From a virus: a stretch of DNA of 29,092 nt. This document shows positions 1 through 7,395 of the stretch, piece by piece. The position numbers were made by a program, and so were the translations under genes. The notes under the pieces are model-generated. The model ran no database searches, was not told the origin of the DNA, and worked only from the letters and a program-made list of their open reading frames with translations. The stretch is taken from positions 1-29,092 of the IMG/VR virus record IMGVR_UViG_3300024431_000021, one strand, 5' to 3'. Position 1 is the stretch's first letter, and each line of letters begins with the position of its first letter.

Positions 1-102
1 TAACAAATCTAAGTCAACAGTAGTTGTGGTTATGTCATGCTGTGTTCTCTTAAATTCGGTTAATGTTGTAGGGTTTGACTCTGCATTTTGAATTTCAGTC
101 AT
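1..102 (-). CDS. Hypothetical protein, N-terminal 34 codons only
   Basis: A reading frame opens with ATG at 102 and runs off the left edge, giving 34 residues that begin MTEIQNAESN and are rich in Thr and Asp. The start overlaps the TGA of the preceding gene (ATGA). An AAGGAGTGATG sequence just upstream is a plausible Shine-Dalgarno site, which fits translation inside an operon rather than from its own promoter. The neighbours are putative tail or fibre proteins, so a virion role is possible. Function cannot be told from this fragment. Confidence 0.6.
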   Translation of the reverse strand, partial: MTEIQNAESNPTTLTEFKRTQHDITTTTVDLDLL

Positions 103-482
103 TGGTCATCACTCCTTATTTCCTCAACTCTTGCGTGTGGCACACTCTTAATAGAACCCTCTAAGACTGCACTTTGAAATGTCACCTTCTGATCTATGTC
201 CTTTCCATTTAGATTAACAACAGCATCCTCGGCATTTGTGGGAAAATCAGTAGTCCATAATTTTTGTGACACTGAACGATAGTTTATATCATCAACCTTC
301 TCATAGACTCGAATTGTTGTGTCCTGTGTGATATTAATCATATCAAAGGAAATCTCTACATTGTTTTTGTTGGCAGTAATTTCAAGGGCATTTGATTCTG
401 TGGTCGCATTTGGATGAGAATATATGCCTTTGAATATGTCGATCTCTTTTGGCTTTCCTTGGAAGGTCGAAAAATCAGGCAT
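99..482 (-). CDS. Putative virion protein, MPDF-type N-terminus
   Basis: 127 aa beginning MPDFSTFQGK. The opening MPDFxxF is shared with the two protein genes upstream at 484-1284 and 1435-1863, while the rest of the three proteins differs. The body alternates polar and hydrophobic residues (for example EISFDMINITQDTTIRVYEK), suggesting a small beta-rich domain of the kind seen in phage fibre or baseplate-associated proteins. It lies one base after the 266-aa gene and overlaps the next gene by ATGA, so it is translated as part of an operon. The family is not recognised and the virion role is inferred from context and the shared N-terminus. Confidence 0.6.
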   Translation of the reverse strand: MPDFSTFQGKPKEIDIFKGIYSHPNATTESNALEITANKNNVEISFDMINITQDTTIRVYEKVDDINYRSVSQKLWTTDFPTNAEDAVVNLNGKDIDQKVTFQSAVLEGSIKSVPHARVEEIRSDDQ

Positions 483-483
483 A

Positions 484-1284
484 TTATAACCCCGTATTTC
501 CTTGTTTTATAATAAACACGCTTTCGTTTGAAGAACCATTTGTTGTGACAAGTTTACATCGAAGTTTTCCAGCTATAGAGTTTGGTAAATCGAATTTATT
601 TAGCGTTTCTGTAATTACACCTGTACTTGGATCTGTTATTTGTGTGGCTGTTGCTACAGTCTGCCATGCTGATGTTTCATCGTTTAGAATTTCAAACGTG
701 AGTGCAGACACTCCACCTGATACTGATGGCTCCCATATCTCAAATAAATCAATATTAACATCTACAATACTTGGACAGGCGACTGTTATTTTTAAATATC
801 TAAAACTTGATAGTGAGCCTAAATCATCATCGTTTGTTCTTTCCTCAGTTGGAACATAGGTTTTATTAAGAAATGTAGTAGAACCACTATAACTTATATC
901 ATCATCACTTAAATAATATTTCCAAACACATGACGCATTACTACCTAATGACCTACCACCAGTGTTTATACTGATTGTTCTTGTTGCATCACTACCAAAA
1001 TCAACAATAAGCTCTTTTTCTGAAACATCAGCTGCGGGTATATTTTTAGCTGCGTGTAGTGTGTAACTACTATCTATGGCGTTATCAGGGCTACCAAAAT
1101 CCGAACCCGAAACAACACTTCTTCCACCGAGTATTGAAGTAGCAACGTGTAAAACATATACAGAATAATTTGAATCCATCGTAAACTCCCTGTTAACTGT
1201 GCCAATTACCCTGTCCTGTGTTGGAAATAATGTCTCAGTTTTAGTTAGTCCTAATCTAAAATTAAAATTAGTAAAATCAGGCAT
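484..1284 (-). CDS. Discoidin-like (F5/8 type C-like) putative tail or fibre protein
   Basis: 266 aa beginning MPDFTNFNFR. Residues of roughly 45-190 look like a galactose-binding or discoidin-type jelly roll: an ELIVDFGS strand, a SDDDISYSGS turn resembling the family's SxDGxxW loop, then FRYLKITV and a closing VNIDLFEIWE strand. The C-terminal 75 residues (TFEILNDETSAWQTVATATQ onward) look like a second small beta domain. Such modules usually bind carbohydrate and are common on phage adsorption proteins, so a host-surface role is plausible. GGAGTGA lies just upstream of the ATG. The domain call comes from pattern reading only. The N-terminal MPDFxxF is shared with two neighbouring genes. 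Confidence 0.55.
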   Translation of the reverse strand: MPDFTNFNFRLGLTKTETLFPTQDRVIGTVNREFTMDSNYSVYVLHVATSILGGRSVVSGSDFGSPDNAIDSSYTLHAAKNIPAADVSEKELIVDFGSDATRTISINTGGRSLGSNASCVWKYYLSDDDISYSGSTTFLNKTYVPTEERTNDDDLGSLSSFRYLKITVACPSIVDVNIDLFEIWEPSVSGGVSALTFEILNDETSAWQTVATATQITDPSTGVITETLNKFDLPNSIAGKLRCKLVTTNGSSNESVFIIKQGNTGL

Positions 1285-1438
1285 AGTTCACTCCGTTCTT
1301 AATGTCATATCTAACGTGTTGCTTGCATTTGAGGCATTTGTGGAGATGATAATATCCAGTGCCGTCACTAATAACACCAAGATAATCTCCTCTCCCCTGT
1401 TCTTTACAATTAGGGCAATCAATAACTGTAACTTTCAT
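1277..1438 (-). CDS. Small zinc-ribbon protein (53 aa)
   Basis: A 53-aa frame starts at ATG 1438, which overlaps the TGA of the upstream MPDF gene (ATGA), and ends eight bases inside the next gene. It encodes MKVTVIDCPNCKEQ near the N-terminus and HLHKCLKCKQHVRYDI near the C-terminus, giving two CxxC knuckles about 24 residues apart, the layout of a classical zinc ribbon. The stop-start overlaps on both sides and the paired cysteines support a real gene. It may bind nucleic acid or be a structural mini-protein. Nothing in the sequence decides between these. Confidence 0.75.
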   Translation of the reverse strand: MKVTVIDCPNCKEQGRGDYLGVISDGTGYYHLHKCLKCKQHVRYDIKNGVNYA

Positions 1439-1863
1439 GTGTCCTCAATCCATCCTACTATTGTTCCACGTATAGTTTCAGAGAAACTATTTGAGATTAT
1501 ATCTATACTATAAGCCTTTGCAGAATCTCCTACCAAGGAGTCACCAATCATATTAAAATCATTTTTGAGGCTAGACAATTCACTTGGAGAATTGTCATGG
1601 TAATGAAACCAACCATCTCTAGTTGTTCCATCATTTTGTAACTCAACCCTAACACTATGTTGAGTAGCAAAGGGATCAACACTCTCGACTGTAAGTGAAG
1701 CTGAAATCAGAAAGAATGTTTTTCCTGTTACTGGCACGTATGAGACTGTATCACCTGTTCCACTATTAGTACCAGTTATTTTAATTAAATCACCATCTAA
1801 TTCTTTTTGTCTTAGAAATTCCAAATCTGATAATTTATTATTAAATAAATTAAAATCAGGCAT
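1435..1863 (-). CDS. Putative virion protein, MPDF-type N-terminus
   Basis: 142 aa starting MPDFNLFNNK. An in-frame ATG at 1917 would add 18 residues (MKPYIFLRES...), but the internal ATG at 1863 gives the MPDFxxF start shared with the two downstream proteins and is preferred. The body has beta-type stretches such as KTFFLISASLTVESVD and ends TIRGTIVGWIEDT. No catalytic motif is visible. It is followed directly by the zinc-ribbon gene with an ATGA overlap. A tail or fibre accessory role is inferred from the gene cluster and the common N-terminal tag. Confidence 0.6.
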   Translation of the reverse strand: MPDFNLFNNKLSDLEFLRQKELDGDLIKITGTNSGTGDTVSYVPVTGKTFFLISASLTVESVDPFATQHSVRVELQNDGTTRDGWFHYHDNSPSELSSLKNDFNMIGDSLVGDSAKAYSIDIISNSFSETIRGTIVGWIEDT

Positions 1864-1936
1864 TTGAATCCGTACCTTTTTTCTTTGGCTTTCCCTTAGA
1901 AAAATATACGGTTTCACCTACGTCTATAATATCCAA
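1856..1936 (-). CDS. Possible tiny ORF (26 aa, TTG start)
   Basis: Between the 205-aa gene and the MPDF gene there is a frame starting with TTG two bases after the upstream TAG. It reads LDIIDVGETVYFSKGKPKKK and further, and its TGA lies just inside the next gene. The stop-start packing matches other tiny genes here and the tail is strongly basic, but the start is non-ATG and no ribosome site is clear. It could equally be an untranslated spacer or part of a longer N-terminus of the next gene. Confidence 0.22.
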   Translation of the reverse strand: MDIIDVGETVYFSKGKPKKKGTDSNA

Positions 1937-1938
1937 GG

Positions 1939-2556
1939 CTATACACCCACCAGTGAATGATTTACCCAAACGTCTAATGGCTCTGTGTTTAACTTACCAA
2001 AAGCTACTGAAAAGTTCCAGTGATTTAATATTGGATCTGTACCAGTTGGGGTATTGTCTTTAACTATTGCTCCACCTTTAATGGTAGTACCACCACTTAT
2101 AAATTGAGCACCTGTCCAACTTTGTTTCCAAGTTAGAATACTTGCTCCACCACCGGGATTTCCAGCATCTCCATTATTTAGATTTGGATAAGTTGCTGTT
2201 ATATTTTGACCAGCTACAAAACTGTTAGCAATAGGTGAACTGACATCTGCCCAATTATCTCCAACTGCTAGTGAATCTGCTGATGCCGGATTATTTATTG
2301 CCATAGATCCAGCTGTAAAAGGATTTGCTGGTGAATCACCAGCCATTAATTCTAAATAGAAAAATGTTCCATCAGTTGTTATGATATTTGCTCCAAAGAA
2401 ATAGTCCTCAATGGTTTTTCCACCCTCTTCTCTTAATACTTGTGCAATAACATTATCACTAGGGTTATATTCAACTCCTCTAAATAAATAATTAGGCTGA
2501 TTATCCTTCCAAGAAGCTAGTTTTTCTTCAAGATCCAACCTATCAGATATATACAT
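1939..2556 (-). CDS. Putative phage-type tail or virion protein
   Basis: 205 aa. The C-terminal half is Gly, Asn and Thr rich (NLNNGDAGNPGGGASILTWK) and ends LDVWVNHSLVGV, a style common in small phage fibre or virion surface proteins. The N-terminus (MYISDRLDLEEKLASWKDNQ) is helical and charged and could be the anchoring part. A TATA-like box, CTTAAATA, ends 21 nt before the ATG, so this gene probably begins its own leaderless transcript, which then reads on through the MPDF genes. The exact family is not recognised. Confidence 0.55.
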   Translation of the reverse strand: MYISDRLDLEEKLASWKDNQPNYLFRGVEYNPSDNVIAQVLREEGGKTIEDYFFGANIITTDGTFFYLELMAGDSPANPFTAGSMAINNPASADSLAVGDNWADVSSPIANSFVAGQNITATYPNLNNGDAGNPGGGASILTWKQSWTGAQFISGGTTIKGGAIVKDNTPTGTDPILNHWNFSVAFGKLNTEPLDVWVNHSLVGV

Positions 2557-2577
2557 GAATAATTATATTAATAAAAC

Positions 2578-2585
2578 TATTTAAG
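2578..2585 (-). promoter_or_regulatory. TATA-like box for the 205-aa gene
   Basis: On the minus strand CTTAAATA lies with its end 21 nt from the ATG at 2556, and there is no Shine-Dalgarno sequence between. The box overlaps the stop codon of the upstream 49-aa gene. The spacing matches the other boxes in this window. Confidence 0.6.
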
Positions 2586-2730
2586 GATTGCCCTCACGAG
2601 GTAGTATAAATCCTAATTCATTCATAATAAAGAACAATTCACTAGAAAAATCTGGATCATGAGCATATCTGTGCCAGTATAAAAAGGCTCTATTATACCA
2701 TATTTTATTACCAGATTGAGGAAACTTCAT
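2581..2730 (-). CDS. Small hypothetical protein (49 aa)
   Basis: A 49-aa frame starts at ATG 2730 (MKFPQSGNKIWYNRAFLYWH) and ends TAA at 2581. It is rich in aromatic residues (F, W, Y) and ends with a hydrophobic helix-like stretch, ELFFIMNELGFILPREGNP. It fills an otherwise empty 190-bp gap between the winged-helix gene and the 205-aa gene, and its stop codon is embedded in the promoter of the next gene. The codons read like a real small protein, but no family is recognised. Confidence 0.6.
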   Translation of the reverse strand: MKFPQSGNKIWYNRAFLYWHRYAHDPDFSSELFFIMNELGFILPREGNP

Positions 2731-2745
2731 GCCTATTTTAAACCA

Positions 2746-3045
2746 TTAGGCTATATTAATCTTTTCTTGATCTATCGAGTACCAAACACAATTTCCGCAA
2801 TCAAACTTTGTTTCTAATATTACACCAGCCCTGACAAGACCTAATATGATTGTACTGCACACACCACTTCCACTTATATGTATGAATAATTCGTCTTTTT
2901 GTACTTTTTCATGTGTTAATATATACTCAATTATTCTATCCCGCATTATAGTTTTTGGTTTATATATTTGCTCGTTTGATACATCTGAATTTGTCTTTCC
3001 TATAATAGATCCATTAAGGTTATCATCATCTTCTATAAGTGACAT
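2746..3045 (-). CDS. Winged helix-turn-helix-like DNA-binding protein
   Basis: 99 aa. After a polar N-terminus, residues of about 34-92 read as a winged helix: helix 1 MRDRIIEYILTHE, helix 2 KDELFIHIS, recognition-like helix VCSTIILGLVRAGV, then a strand pair ILETKFDCGNCVWYSID. A CxxC pair lies in the wing. Such proteins are usually transcription regulators or small DNA-binding factors. The gene overlaps the phosphoesterase gene by 13 bp, so the two are likely co-transcribed and translationally coupled. Its target is not evident, although the palindromic divergent promoters in this window are natural candidates. Confidence 0.55.
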   Translation of the reverse strand: MSLIEDDDNLNGSIIGKTNSDVSNEQIYKPKTIMRDRIIEYILTHEKVQKDELFIHISGSGVCSTIILGLVRAGVILETKFDCGNCVWYSIDQEKINIA

Positions 3046-3848
3046 GATAACTTCCCACCATAGGCATCAAAGCTGACTGTAATAGTTCCCGGTCTTGACT
3101 GTACAGCCTTGTTTCTGTGTTCCCACCAGCTATCTCTACCTTTGAGAATACTGTTAGCAAATGTGCCTGTATTACCAAGTACAACTTCTTTTTCAACATA
3201 ATCGTGCTCTACAAATGAATAATCATATACAATCTGTTGGGTAATGAATTTTCTATGTAAATGTCCCATAAGGAACACATCTGCATAATTGTTTACTTTC
3301 ATATCTTCCAATGGTTTTTCCAAAGCTGCTCCCCCACCAAATCCGTGTGCTACAAACAGTTTCCATCTTCTCAATGGCTTGTCATTATGGCTTATTTGAA
3401 GTCCTATCCAACCCTTACTTCCCAAATATTTGATATGTTTAGGTGTAAACAACTTGTTCATCCAAGCATGATCTATATTTTTATCTTGGTATTCGTGATT
3501 CCCTGCAAGTCCGTACCAAATCTTAGGTGCTTTATTTTGTGAAATTAAACTGCTGTTTAAATCAAATAATTCTGCATGGTGTTCTTCCCATGTTTCTACC
3601 TCTGTAGTAAGTGAAGGCATTGGTAATCCCTCGTCTATCGTATATCTTTGATCCCAAGTCATAATATTGTTAAACTGATCTCCACCAAATGCAGTATATC
3701 TGTTAGGATCATCTAATAGTGCTTTTTCTCTTCTTTCACATAATTCAATATCCCTTTTAGGATCTCCATAATGCTCATCACTAAAAACTTCTAAATGTAT
3801 AATATCATCAATCTTATCCAAATTAATGTTAATGAAGTTTGAATCCAT
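3033..3848 (-). CDS. Calcineurin-like metallophosphoesterase
   Basis: 271 aa with the ordered signature blocks of the dimetal phosphoesterase fold: SDEHYGD (D24, H26), FGGDQFNN (D57 with N60 or N61), GNHEY (N117, H118), VAHGFGGG (H168) and GHLHRK (H196, H198). The family hydrolyses phosphomonoesters or diesters, including nucleotides and nucleic acid ends. Viral members often act in DNA repair, recombination or nucleotide control. The substrate cannot be read from the sequence. A TATA-like box 22 nt before the ATG indicates its own leaderless transcript, continuing into the winged-helix gene. Confidence 0.88.
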   Translation of the reverse strand: MDSNFININLDKIDDIIHLEVFSDEHYGDPKRDIELCERREKALLDDPNRYTAFGGDQFNNIMTWDQRYTIDEGLPMPSLTTEVETWEEHHAELFDLNSSLISQNKAPKIWYGLAGNHEYQDKNIDHAWMNKLFTPKHIKYLGSKGWIGLQISHNDKPLRRWKLFVAHGFGGGAALEKPLEDMKVNNYADVFLMGHLHRKFITQQIVYDYSFVEHDYVEKEVVLGNTGTFANSILKGRDSWWEHRNKAVQSRPGTITVSFDAYGGKLSCHL

Positions 3849-3870
3849 GTTAATATATCAGATTATCCTT

Positions 3871-3878
3871 AATATAAA
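3871..3878 (-). promoter_or_regulatory. TATA-like box for the phosphoesterase gene
   Basis: Minus-strand TTTATATT, ending 22 nt before the ATG at 3848, in a short AT-rich intergenic space with no Shine-Dalgarno sequence. Confidence 0.6.
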
Positions 3879-3890
3879 GTTTTAAAAAAA

Positions 3891-4313
3891 TTAAGAATTT
3901 TGGAAAATGTAAATGTTTATAAGTTTCTCAGTATATGCACTTACAATCATTCCAAATTTCTGTGAGTCTGTTCTTTCATTTGGTAGTTTCTTTTGAATTT
4001 CTACTACTGCTATTGCTTCAAGTCTTTTTAATGTAATCAACGATTCTGTTTCTGCTGTACTCATTATTGGTACTTCTCCCCAAATTACGTCACTTTTTGC
4101 CACGTATTCTGTGGGTAAAAATTCAGCATATTTAGTGTTATTCATGTCTAATAGTTCCCATTTTGGATCTACTTCTTTAGCCTGTTCAGATAATTTACAT
4201 ACTTTACCGCAAGCAACAGTTCTTTCTTTTTTTGTCTTTTTATCATCTTTGAGAATACCCCATTGTGTTTTTAGACCAGCCAATATGTCTACCATTTCTT
4301 GTTTCATAGTCAT
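3891..4313 (-). CDS. Hypothetical protein (140 aa)
   Basis: 140 aa, mostly charged and helical (MTMKQEMVDILAGLKTQWGI; LITLKRLEAIAVVEIQKKL). Two cysteines sit close together in VACGKVCKLSE. The start at 4313 is preferred over the ATG two codons later because it lies 22 nt from a TATA-like box, matching the leaderless spacing used elsewhere. It follows the OB-like protein gene after a poly-T terminator. No family is recognised. The position among small DNA-related genes suggests, but does not show, a role in DNA metabolism. Confidence 0.55.
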   Translation of the reverse strand: MTMKQEMVDILAGLKTQWGILKDDKKTKKERTVACGKVCKLSEQAKEVDPKWELLDMNNTKYAEFLPTEYVAKSDVIWGEVPIMSTAETESLITLKRLEAIAVVEIQKKLPNERTDSQKFGMIVSAYTEKLINIYIFQNS

Positions 4314-4335
4314 TGTATTACAATAAATATTCCCA

Positions 4336-4343
4336 AATATAAA
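4336..4343 (-). promoter_or_regulatory. TATA-like box for the 140-aa gene
   Basis: Minus-strand TTTATATT ends 22 nt before the ATG at 4313. It lies just beyond the poly-T terminator of the upstream gene. Confidence 0.6.
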
Positions 4344-4348
4344 CGTTT

Positions 4349-4368
4349 AAAAAAAAAAGATGTAGTGC
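4349..4368 (-). terminator. Poly-T terminator after the OB-like gene
   Basis: About ten bases after the stop at 4369 the minus strand carries a run of ten T residues (plus-strand A run 4349-4358). Archaeal RNA polymerase commonly terminates at such T tracts without a hairpin. Confidence 0.5.
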
Positions 4369-4719
4369 CTATACAGCAGCTACTAGGTCGAAATAGTCAT
4401 TACCACCACTGGTGTTTTTGACTTTTTCTGTAGGGCATTTCACTTTGAAATGTTCTCCCCCATCAAGAGCTTTCACAAATTCTGCGTCAGTCAACTTTGA
4501 AACTACTGCTCGTCTAGTCGTATGAATCTTGTTTACTTCTTCGCCTTTGTCGGTTGTCCAAGTTTCTTCAGTTGTGATCTTTACTCCCGGAGAGATAGTA
4601 CCATCTTGTGCTTTATATGGTGAATCTTCTACTGCGAGTATGGTGAATGTCTTATCACCGATCTTTGACAGATTTATGGAATCTCCTGATTTGTTTCCGA
4701 AATCATTAAAGTTCGTCAT
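4369..4719 (-). CDS. Possible OB-fold single-stranded DNA-binding-like protein
   Basis: 116 aa from the ATG at 4719 (MTNFNDFGNK). An in-frame ATG at 4734 would sit too close to the TATA-like box at 4742-4749, so 4719 is chosen. The pattern KTFTILAVEDSPYKAQDGTI, SPGVKITTEETW, KIHTTRRAVVSKL and HFKVKCPTEKV looks like the successive strands of a small beta barrel, as in viral OB-fold DNA-binding proteins, with basic and aromatic positions. It has its own promoter and terminator, so it is expressed separately. The ssDNA-binding idea is an inference from the strand pattern. Confidence 0.4.
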   Translation of the reverse strand: MTNFNDFGNKSGDSINLSKIGDKTFTILAVEDSPYKAQDGTISPGVKITTEETWTTDKGEEVNKIHTTRRAVVSKLTDAEFVKALDGGEHFKVKCPTEKVKNTSGGNDYFDLVAAV

Positions 4720-4741
4720 TGTTAGAATATACATATCCTAG

Positions 4742-4772
4742 AATATAAACCTTTACAATAAACCTTTATATA
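4742..4772. promoter_or_regulatory. Divergent promoter pair (OB-like gene / RHH gene)
   Basis: The 75-bp gap holds two TATA-like boxes facing apart: minus-strand TTTATATT at 4749-4742, 22 nt from the ATG at 4719, and plus-strand TTTATATA at 4765-4772, 22 nt from the ATG at 4795. Neither has a Shine-Dalgarno site, consistent with leaderless mRNAs. Confidence 0.65.
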
Positions 4773-4794
4773 TCACACTTATAATAGTTATGGT

Positions 4795-4998
4795 ATGGCA
4801 AGACCAGAAAACGTAAACAGGGTTTCAACTCCTATCAGTATATTAAAATCACAAAAGAAAAGACTTAGAAAATATGCACAGCCTGATGTAAAAAGAAAAG
4901 GTAACGAAAGTGATGCAGTTGTATTTGAAAGAATACTTCGATCATACGAAGAAAAACATCCGGCTAATTGTGAACCTAAACCAACATATTCTAATTAG
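4795..4998 (+). CDS. Ribbon-helix-helix-like small regulator (67 aa)
   Basis: 67 aa, one of only three plus-strand genes. VSTPISILKSQKKRLRKYA could be the DNA-contacting strand plus first helix of a MetJ/Arc fold, and NESDAVVFERILRSYEEKH the second helix. The N-terminus is basic. RHH proteins bind operators as dimers and often repress neighbouring or divergent promoters, so it may control the gene next to it. Its 3' end overlaps the minus-strand zinc-finger gene by eight bases, the palindrome CTAATTAG, which supplies both stop codons. Confidence 0.6.
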   Translation: MARPENVNRVSTPISILKSQKKRLRKYAQPDVKRKGNESDAVVFERILRSYEEKHPANCEPKPTYSN

Positions 4999-5167
4999 CC
5001 AGTTCCATTTCGTCTAATCTTTTTTTCTGATCCTCACCATTCATTCCGTGCCAAATTTTTCTACAAACTGGTGAATCAAAAAATATTTTTTCTCTTCCTT
5101 TATATCTTGAAGGCAGTTCCCTATTACAAGGACACTTGCAACGTCTGATCTTTTCTCTTCTTTTCAT
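4991..5167 (-). CDS. Small Cys-rich, basic protein (58 aa)
   Basis: A 58-aa frame with ATG at 5167 and TAG at 4991. It begins MKRREKIRRCKCPCNRELPS and continues to a SPVCRKIWHG motif, so four cysteines plus a histidine could bind one zinc ion (CxCxC...C..H). The basic N-terminus suggests nucleic-acid binding. It follows the 238-aa gene after 11 bases with an AGGTT-like weak ribosome site, and ends tail to tail with the RHH gene. Function is unknown. Confidence 0.65.
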   Translation of the reverse strand: MKRREKIRRCKCPCNRELPSRYKGREKIFFDSPVCRKIWHGMNGEDQKKRLDEMELAN

Positions 5168-5178
5168 AATTTAATAAC

Positions 5179-5895
5179 CTAATACTGATTGTGCTGTACT
5201 TCGTCAGAATCCTTTTTACCTTTTGGTTTTTCTTTTTCTGTCTCTGGTGGCATTTCAGTCTTTTCAACATCTTTTTCTTTTCCACCAGTTTCTCCATGCT
5301 GTCTTTTCATTTCCTGTTTAATTCTTTCGTCTACAGTTGTCTCTTCGTTTATCGGATTGTAAATAGGATTATGAATACCAGTTGTACTTGTAGTTGTCCC
5401 TGCTGGACTTGTATTCTTCAATAATTGTTCTCTTACTTCTGGTGCAAGATTGCCCCAATTTTGTTTGTAATAAAATGTCGGTAGATTTGACGACTTTAAA
5501 AGTTGTGCCCTATCTACATTTGTAATTGTGTCCCAATGGACATCACCTATAAGTTCTGATTTCTTAAAAACGTGATTTTTTAAAACTGGGTACATTCTGC
5601 CTTCTGACAAAATCTTAATTGTCAAGCCATCAAGCCCTGTTACAATACCTGATTTTTTATATTCTGCAAAAACAACTTCATCTCTTGGTTTAAATGGTGA
5701 TTTAATCAGATCAAATCTCTTTTTATACATTGATTTTTGTGCTTCTTTTGTGTTTGATTCCTTTTCTCCCCTAAGACTTGGCATTTTTGGTCTTGTAAGT
5801 TCCTCTTTATCCTCACCGGCATCAACTCTCATCTTTTTACCACCTATAGTTATCCACTCTTCGGTGTCCTTATTCTCAATAGGTTTATCAGGCAT
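5179..5895 (-). CDS. Hypothetical protein next to the terminase (238 aa)
   Basis: 238 aa beginning MPDKPIENKD. Charged, disordered ends flank a core (about residues 60-165) that has a small beta-barrel-like stretch (DEVVFAEYKKSGIVTGLDG, TIKILSEGRMYPVL) followed by a helical WDTITNVDRAQLLKSS and WGNLAPEVREQLLKN segment. This second part resembles short segments seen near portal or terminase genes of some phages and haloviruses, from memory only. The C-terminal 75 residues are almost purely polar. It has its own TATA-like box 21 nt upstream. It is too short and lacks the shape of a portal, so a packaging or head accessory role is a guess from position. Confidence 0.45.
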   Translation of the reverse strand: MPDKPIENKDTEEWITIGGKKMRVDAGEDKEELTRPKMPSLRGEKESNTKEAQKSMYKKRFDLIKSPFKPRDEVVFAEYKKSGIVTGLDGLTIKILSEGRMYPVLKNHVFKKSELIGDVHWDTITNVDRAQLLKSSNLPTFYYKQNWGNLAPEVREQLLKNTSPAGTTTSTTGIHNPIYNPINEETTVDERIKQEMKRQHGETGGKEKDVEKTEMPPETEKEKPKGKKDSDEVQHNQY

Positions 5896-5916
5896 AGTTA
5901 AATTATATATAGTAGG

Positions 5917-5924
5917 TATTTAAA
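5917..5924 (-). promoter_or_regulatory. TATA-like box for the 238-aa gene
   Basis: Minus-strand TTTAAATA ends 21 nt before the ATG at 5895. The short space after the terminase stop holds nothing else. Confidence 0.65.
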
Positions 5925-5934
5925 TATATTGGTA

Positions 5935-7395
5935 TTACCAGCCAACATAGTCACCTACATAGTCTGATGTGAAAATATCCGATACATCGTGCATAAAATC
6001 AGTTTTTTGTTGTCCAAATGTTACTAATGCGAGGCTATCTGAGTAATCATCTGCGTGTTCACTACGAACTTTAGGTACTTGATCTTTGAATTTACCATGT
6101 TCCCAGTACATATATGACAGCTGTTCAGCCATTTTATCCTTGTGAAAGTCCTCTAAAAGAGATAAATTTATCAGTCGTTCCTCAAATAAACGTTCTAAAT
6201 TAACATATATGTCTGTTTTATCTGACTTGAAGTTAATACCATATACATTCATCAATGGATCTACATCCCTGCACAAGTCCATCAACGTGTCACCCATTCC
6301 TGTTTCATCAATATATATCCTTCTTAGTCCGTATATTCTGTTAAATTGTTTTAGTTTTCTAGCAAGTGCTGGCTGTTCTGTTGTAAGTTCCGTGTAACAT
6401 TCTACTGGATATACTACACCATTTCTTATTCCCGCAATAGTTACAACTGTTTCATCTGCACCTTTGCCTGATGTATCTACACCACATTCATAGTATTCAA
6501 ACTCTCTTAGTTTTACAGGTAGTAAGGACACTTGAAGTAGGTTATAAGGTATTAGTGAGTTACCACCATCCAAGAACTCACCATATAGTTCCTGTTTTTC
6601 ACTTGCCCTTGTAGTACCACCAATCAGTTTAAGCACCTGTGGATCGTCTTTTGCCATCGGGTTGTCAAATGTAGTTACATGAAACTGTGTCCAAGGATAT
6701 TTATCCTTATCGTCATGTAATTTTTTAGGCTTGCCGTGTTCGTATATAGTGTGTGATTGCATACAGGATTTGAAAAACTGTCCCGCTTTTCCTTTAGGCG
6801 TACTTGTAAGTAAAATATGTGGCTTGGTTGTAACCGTACTAGGCAAGAAAGCGTTATAAACTACTTCTGGTATATAAGCTGCCTCATCGAGTATGGCGAA
6901 ATGCACAGTAAATCCCCTAAGTGAATCACCTGTATCTCCTATAGGTCTTACTATAAAGTTGGTAACACCCGTACCGTCATACCACTCTAATGTAATCTGT
7001 GTCTTTATTTCATTCCTAATTTTTCCACTAAGCGTAGGACTCATGTGTAAGAACTCACTAATCTTGGATAAAATTAAATGTGCTTGATCCTTAGACAGTG
7101 AAGCTATAACAACGTTCGCCACACCTGTATCTATATTACTTGCAAATAGCGGAGCAAAGTAGGCAAAATGAATTGCCTTTATCCCTGCATTGGTTGACTT
7201 GCCTACCTGTCTACCTGTACGATACACAATGAAACGATCATAACAGTCTAGGAAAACCTTGTTGTAATCAAACACCTTAAAGCCTGTAAACATTTTTATA
7301 AAATATGAGCATGATTTGGCACATTTTACAAGCTCTTGTGCGTATTTGACAGGATCTACTATGTTATCCATGTCAGGTAATACTCTAAGACTCAT
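5935..7395 (-). CDS. terL: Terminase large subunit (TerL)
   Basis: 486 aa, normal length for the family. This is the ATP-driven motor and nuclease that packages DNA into the prohead. The ATPase half shows Walker A GRQVGKS (61-67), Walker B HFAILDEAA with D170-E171, and the coupling motif LLTSTPKGK (196-203). The RNase H-like nuclease half shows CGVDTSGKG (D307), RRIYIDETG (D363) and HADDYSDSLAL (D450 or D453), giving three metal-binding acids. It overlaps the Cys4 gene by 11 bp, so the two are translationally coupled, like terS-terL pairs. No portal follows it, which departs from the usual order. Confidence 0.95.
   Translation of the reverse strand: MSLRVLPDMDNIVDPVKYAQELVKCAKSCSYFIKMFTGFKVFDYNKVFLDCYDRFIVYRTGRQVGKSTNAGIKAIHFAYFAPLFASNIDTGVANVVIASLSKDQAHLILSKISEFLHMSPTLSGKIRNEIKTQITLEWYDGTGVTNFIVRPIGDTGDSLRGFTVHFAILDEAAYIPEVVYNAFLPSTVTTKPHILLTSTPKGKAGQFFKSCMQSHTIYEHGKPKKLHDDKDKYPWTQFHVTTFDNPMAKDDPQVLKLIGGTTRASEKQELYGEFLDGGNSLIPYNLLQVSLLPVKLREFEYYECGVDTSGKGADETVVTIAGIRNGVVYPVECYTELTTEQPALARKLKQFNRIYGLRRIYIDETGMGDTLMDLCRDVDPLMNVYGINFKSDKTDIYVNLERLFEERLINLSLLEDFHKDKMAEQLSYMYWEHGKFKDQVPKVRSEHADDYSDSLALVTFGQQKTDFMHDVSDIFTSDYVGDYVGW

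Noticed and set aside
1435-1917. Longer version of the MPDF gene starting at 1917
   Set aside because: The extra 18 residues lack support, and the internal start reproduces the N-terminus shared with two neighbouring genes.
5179-5895. 238-aa protein as the portal
   Set aside because: Too short, with disordered ends and no portal-like stem or wing helices visible.
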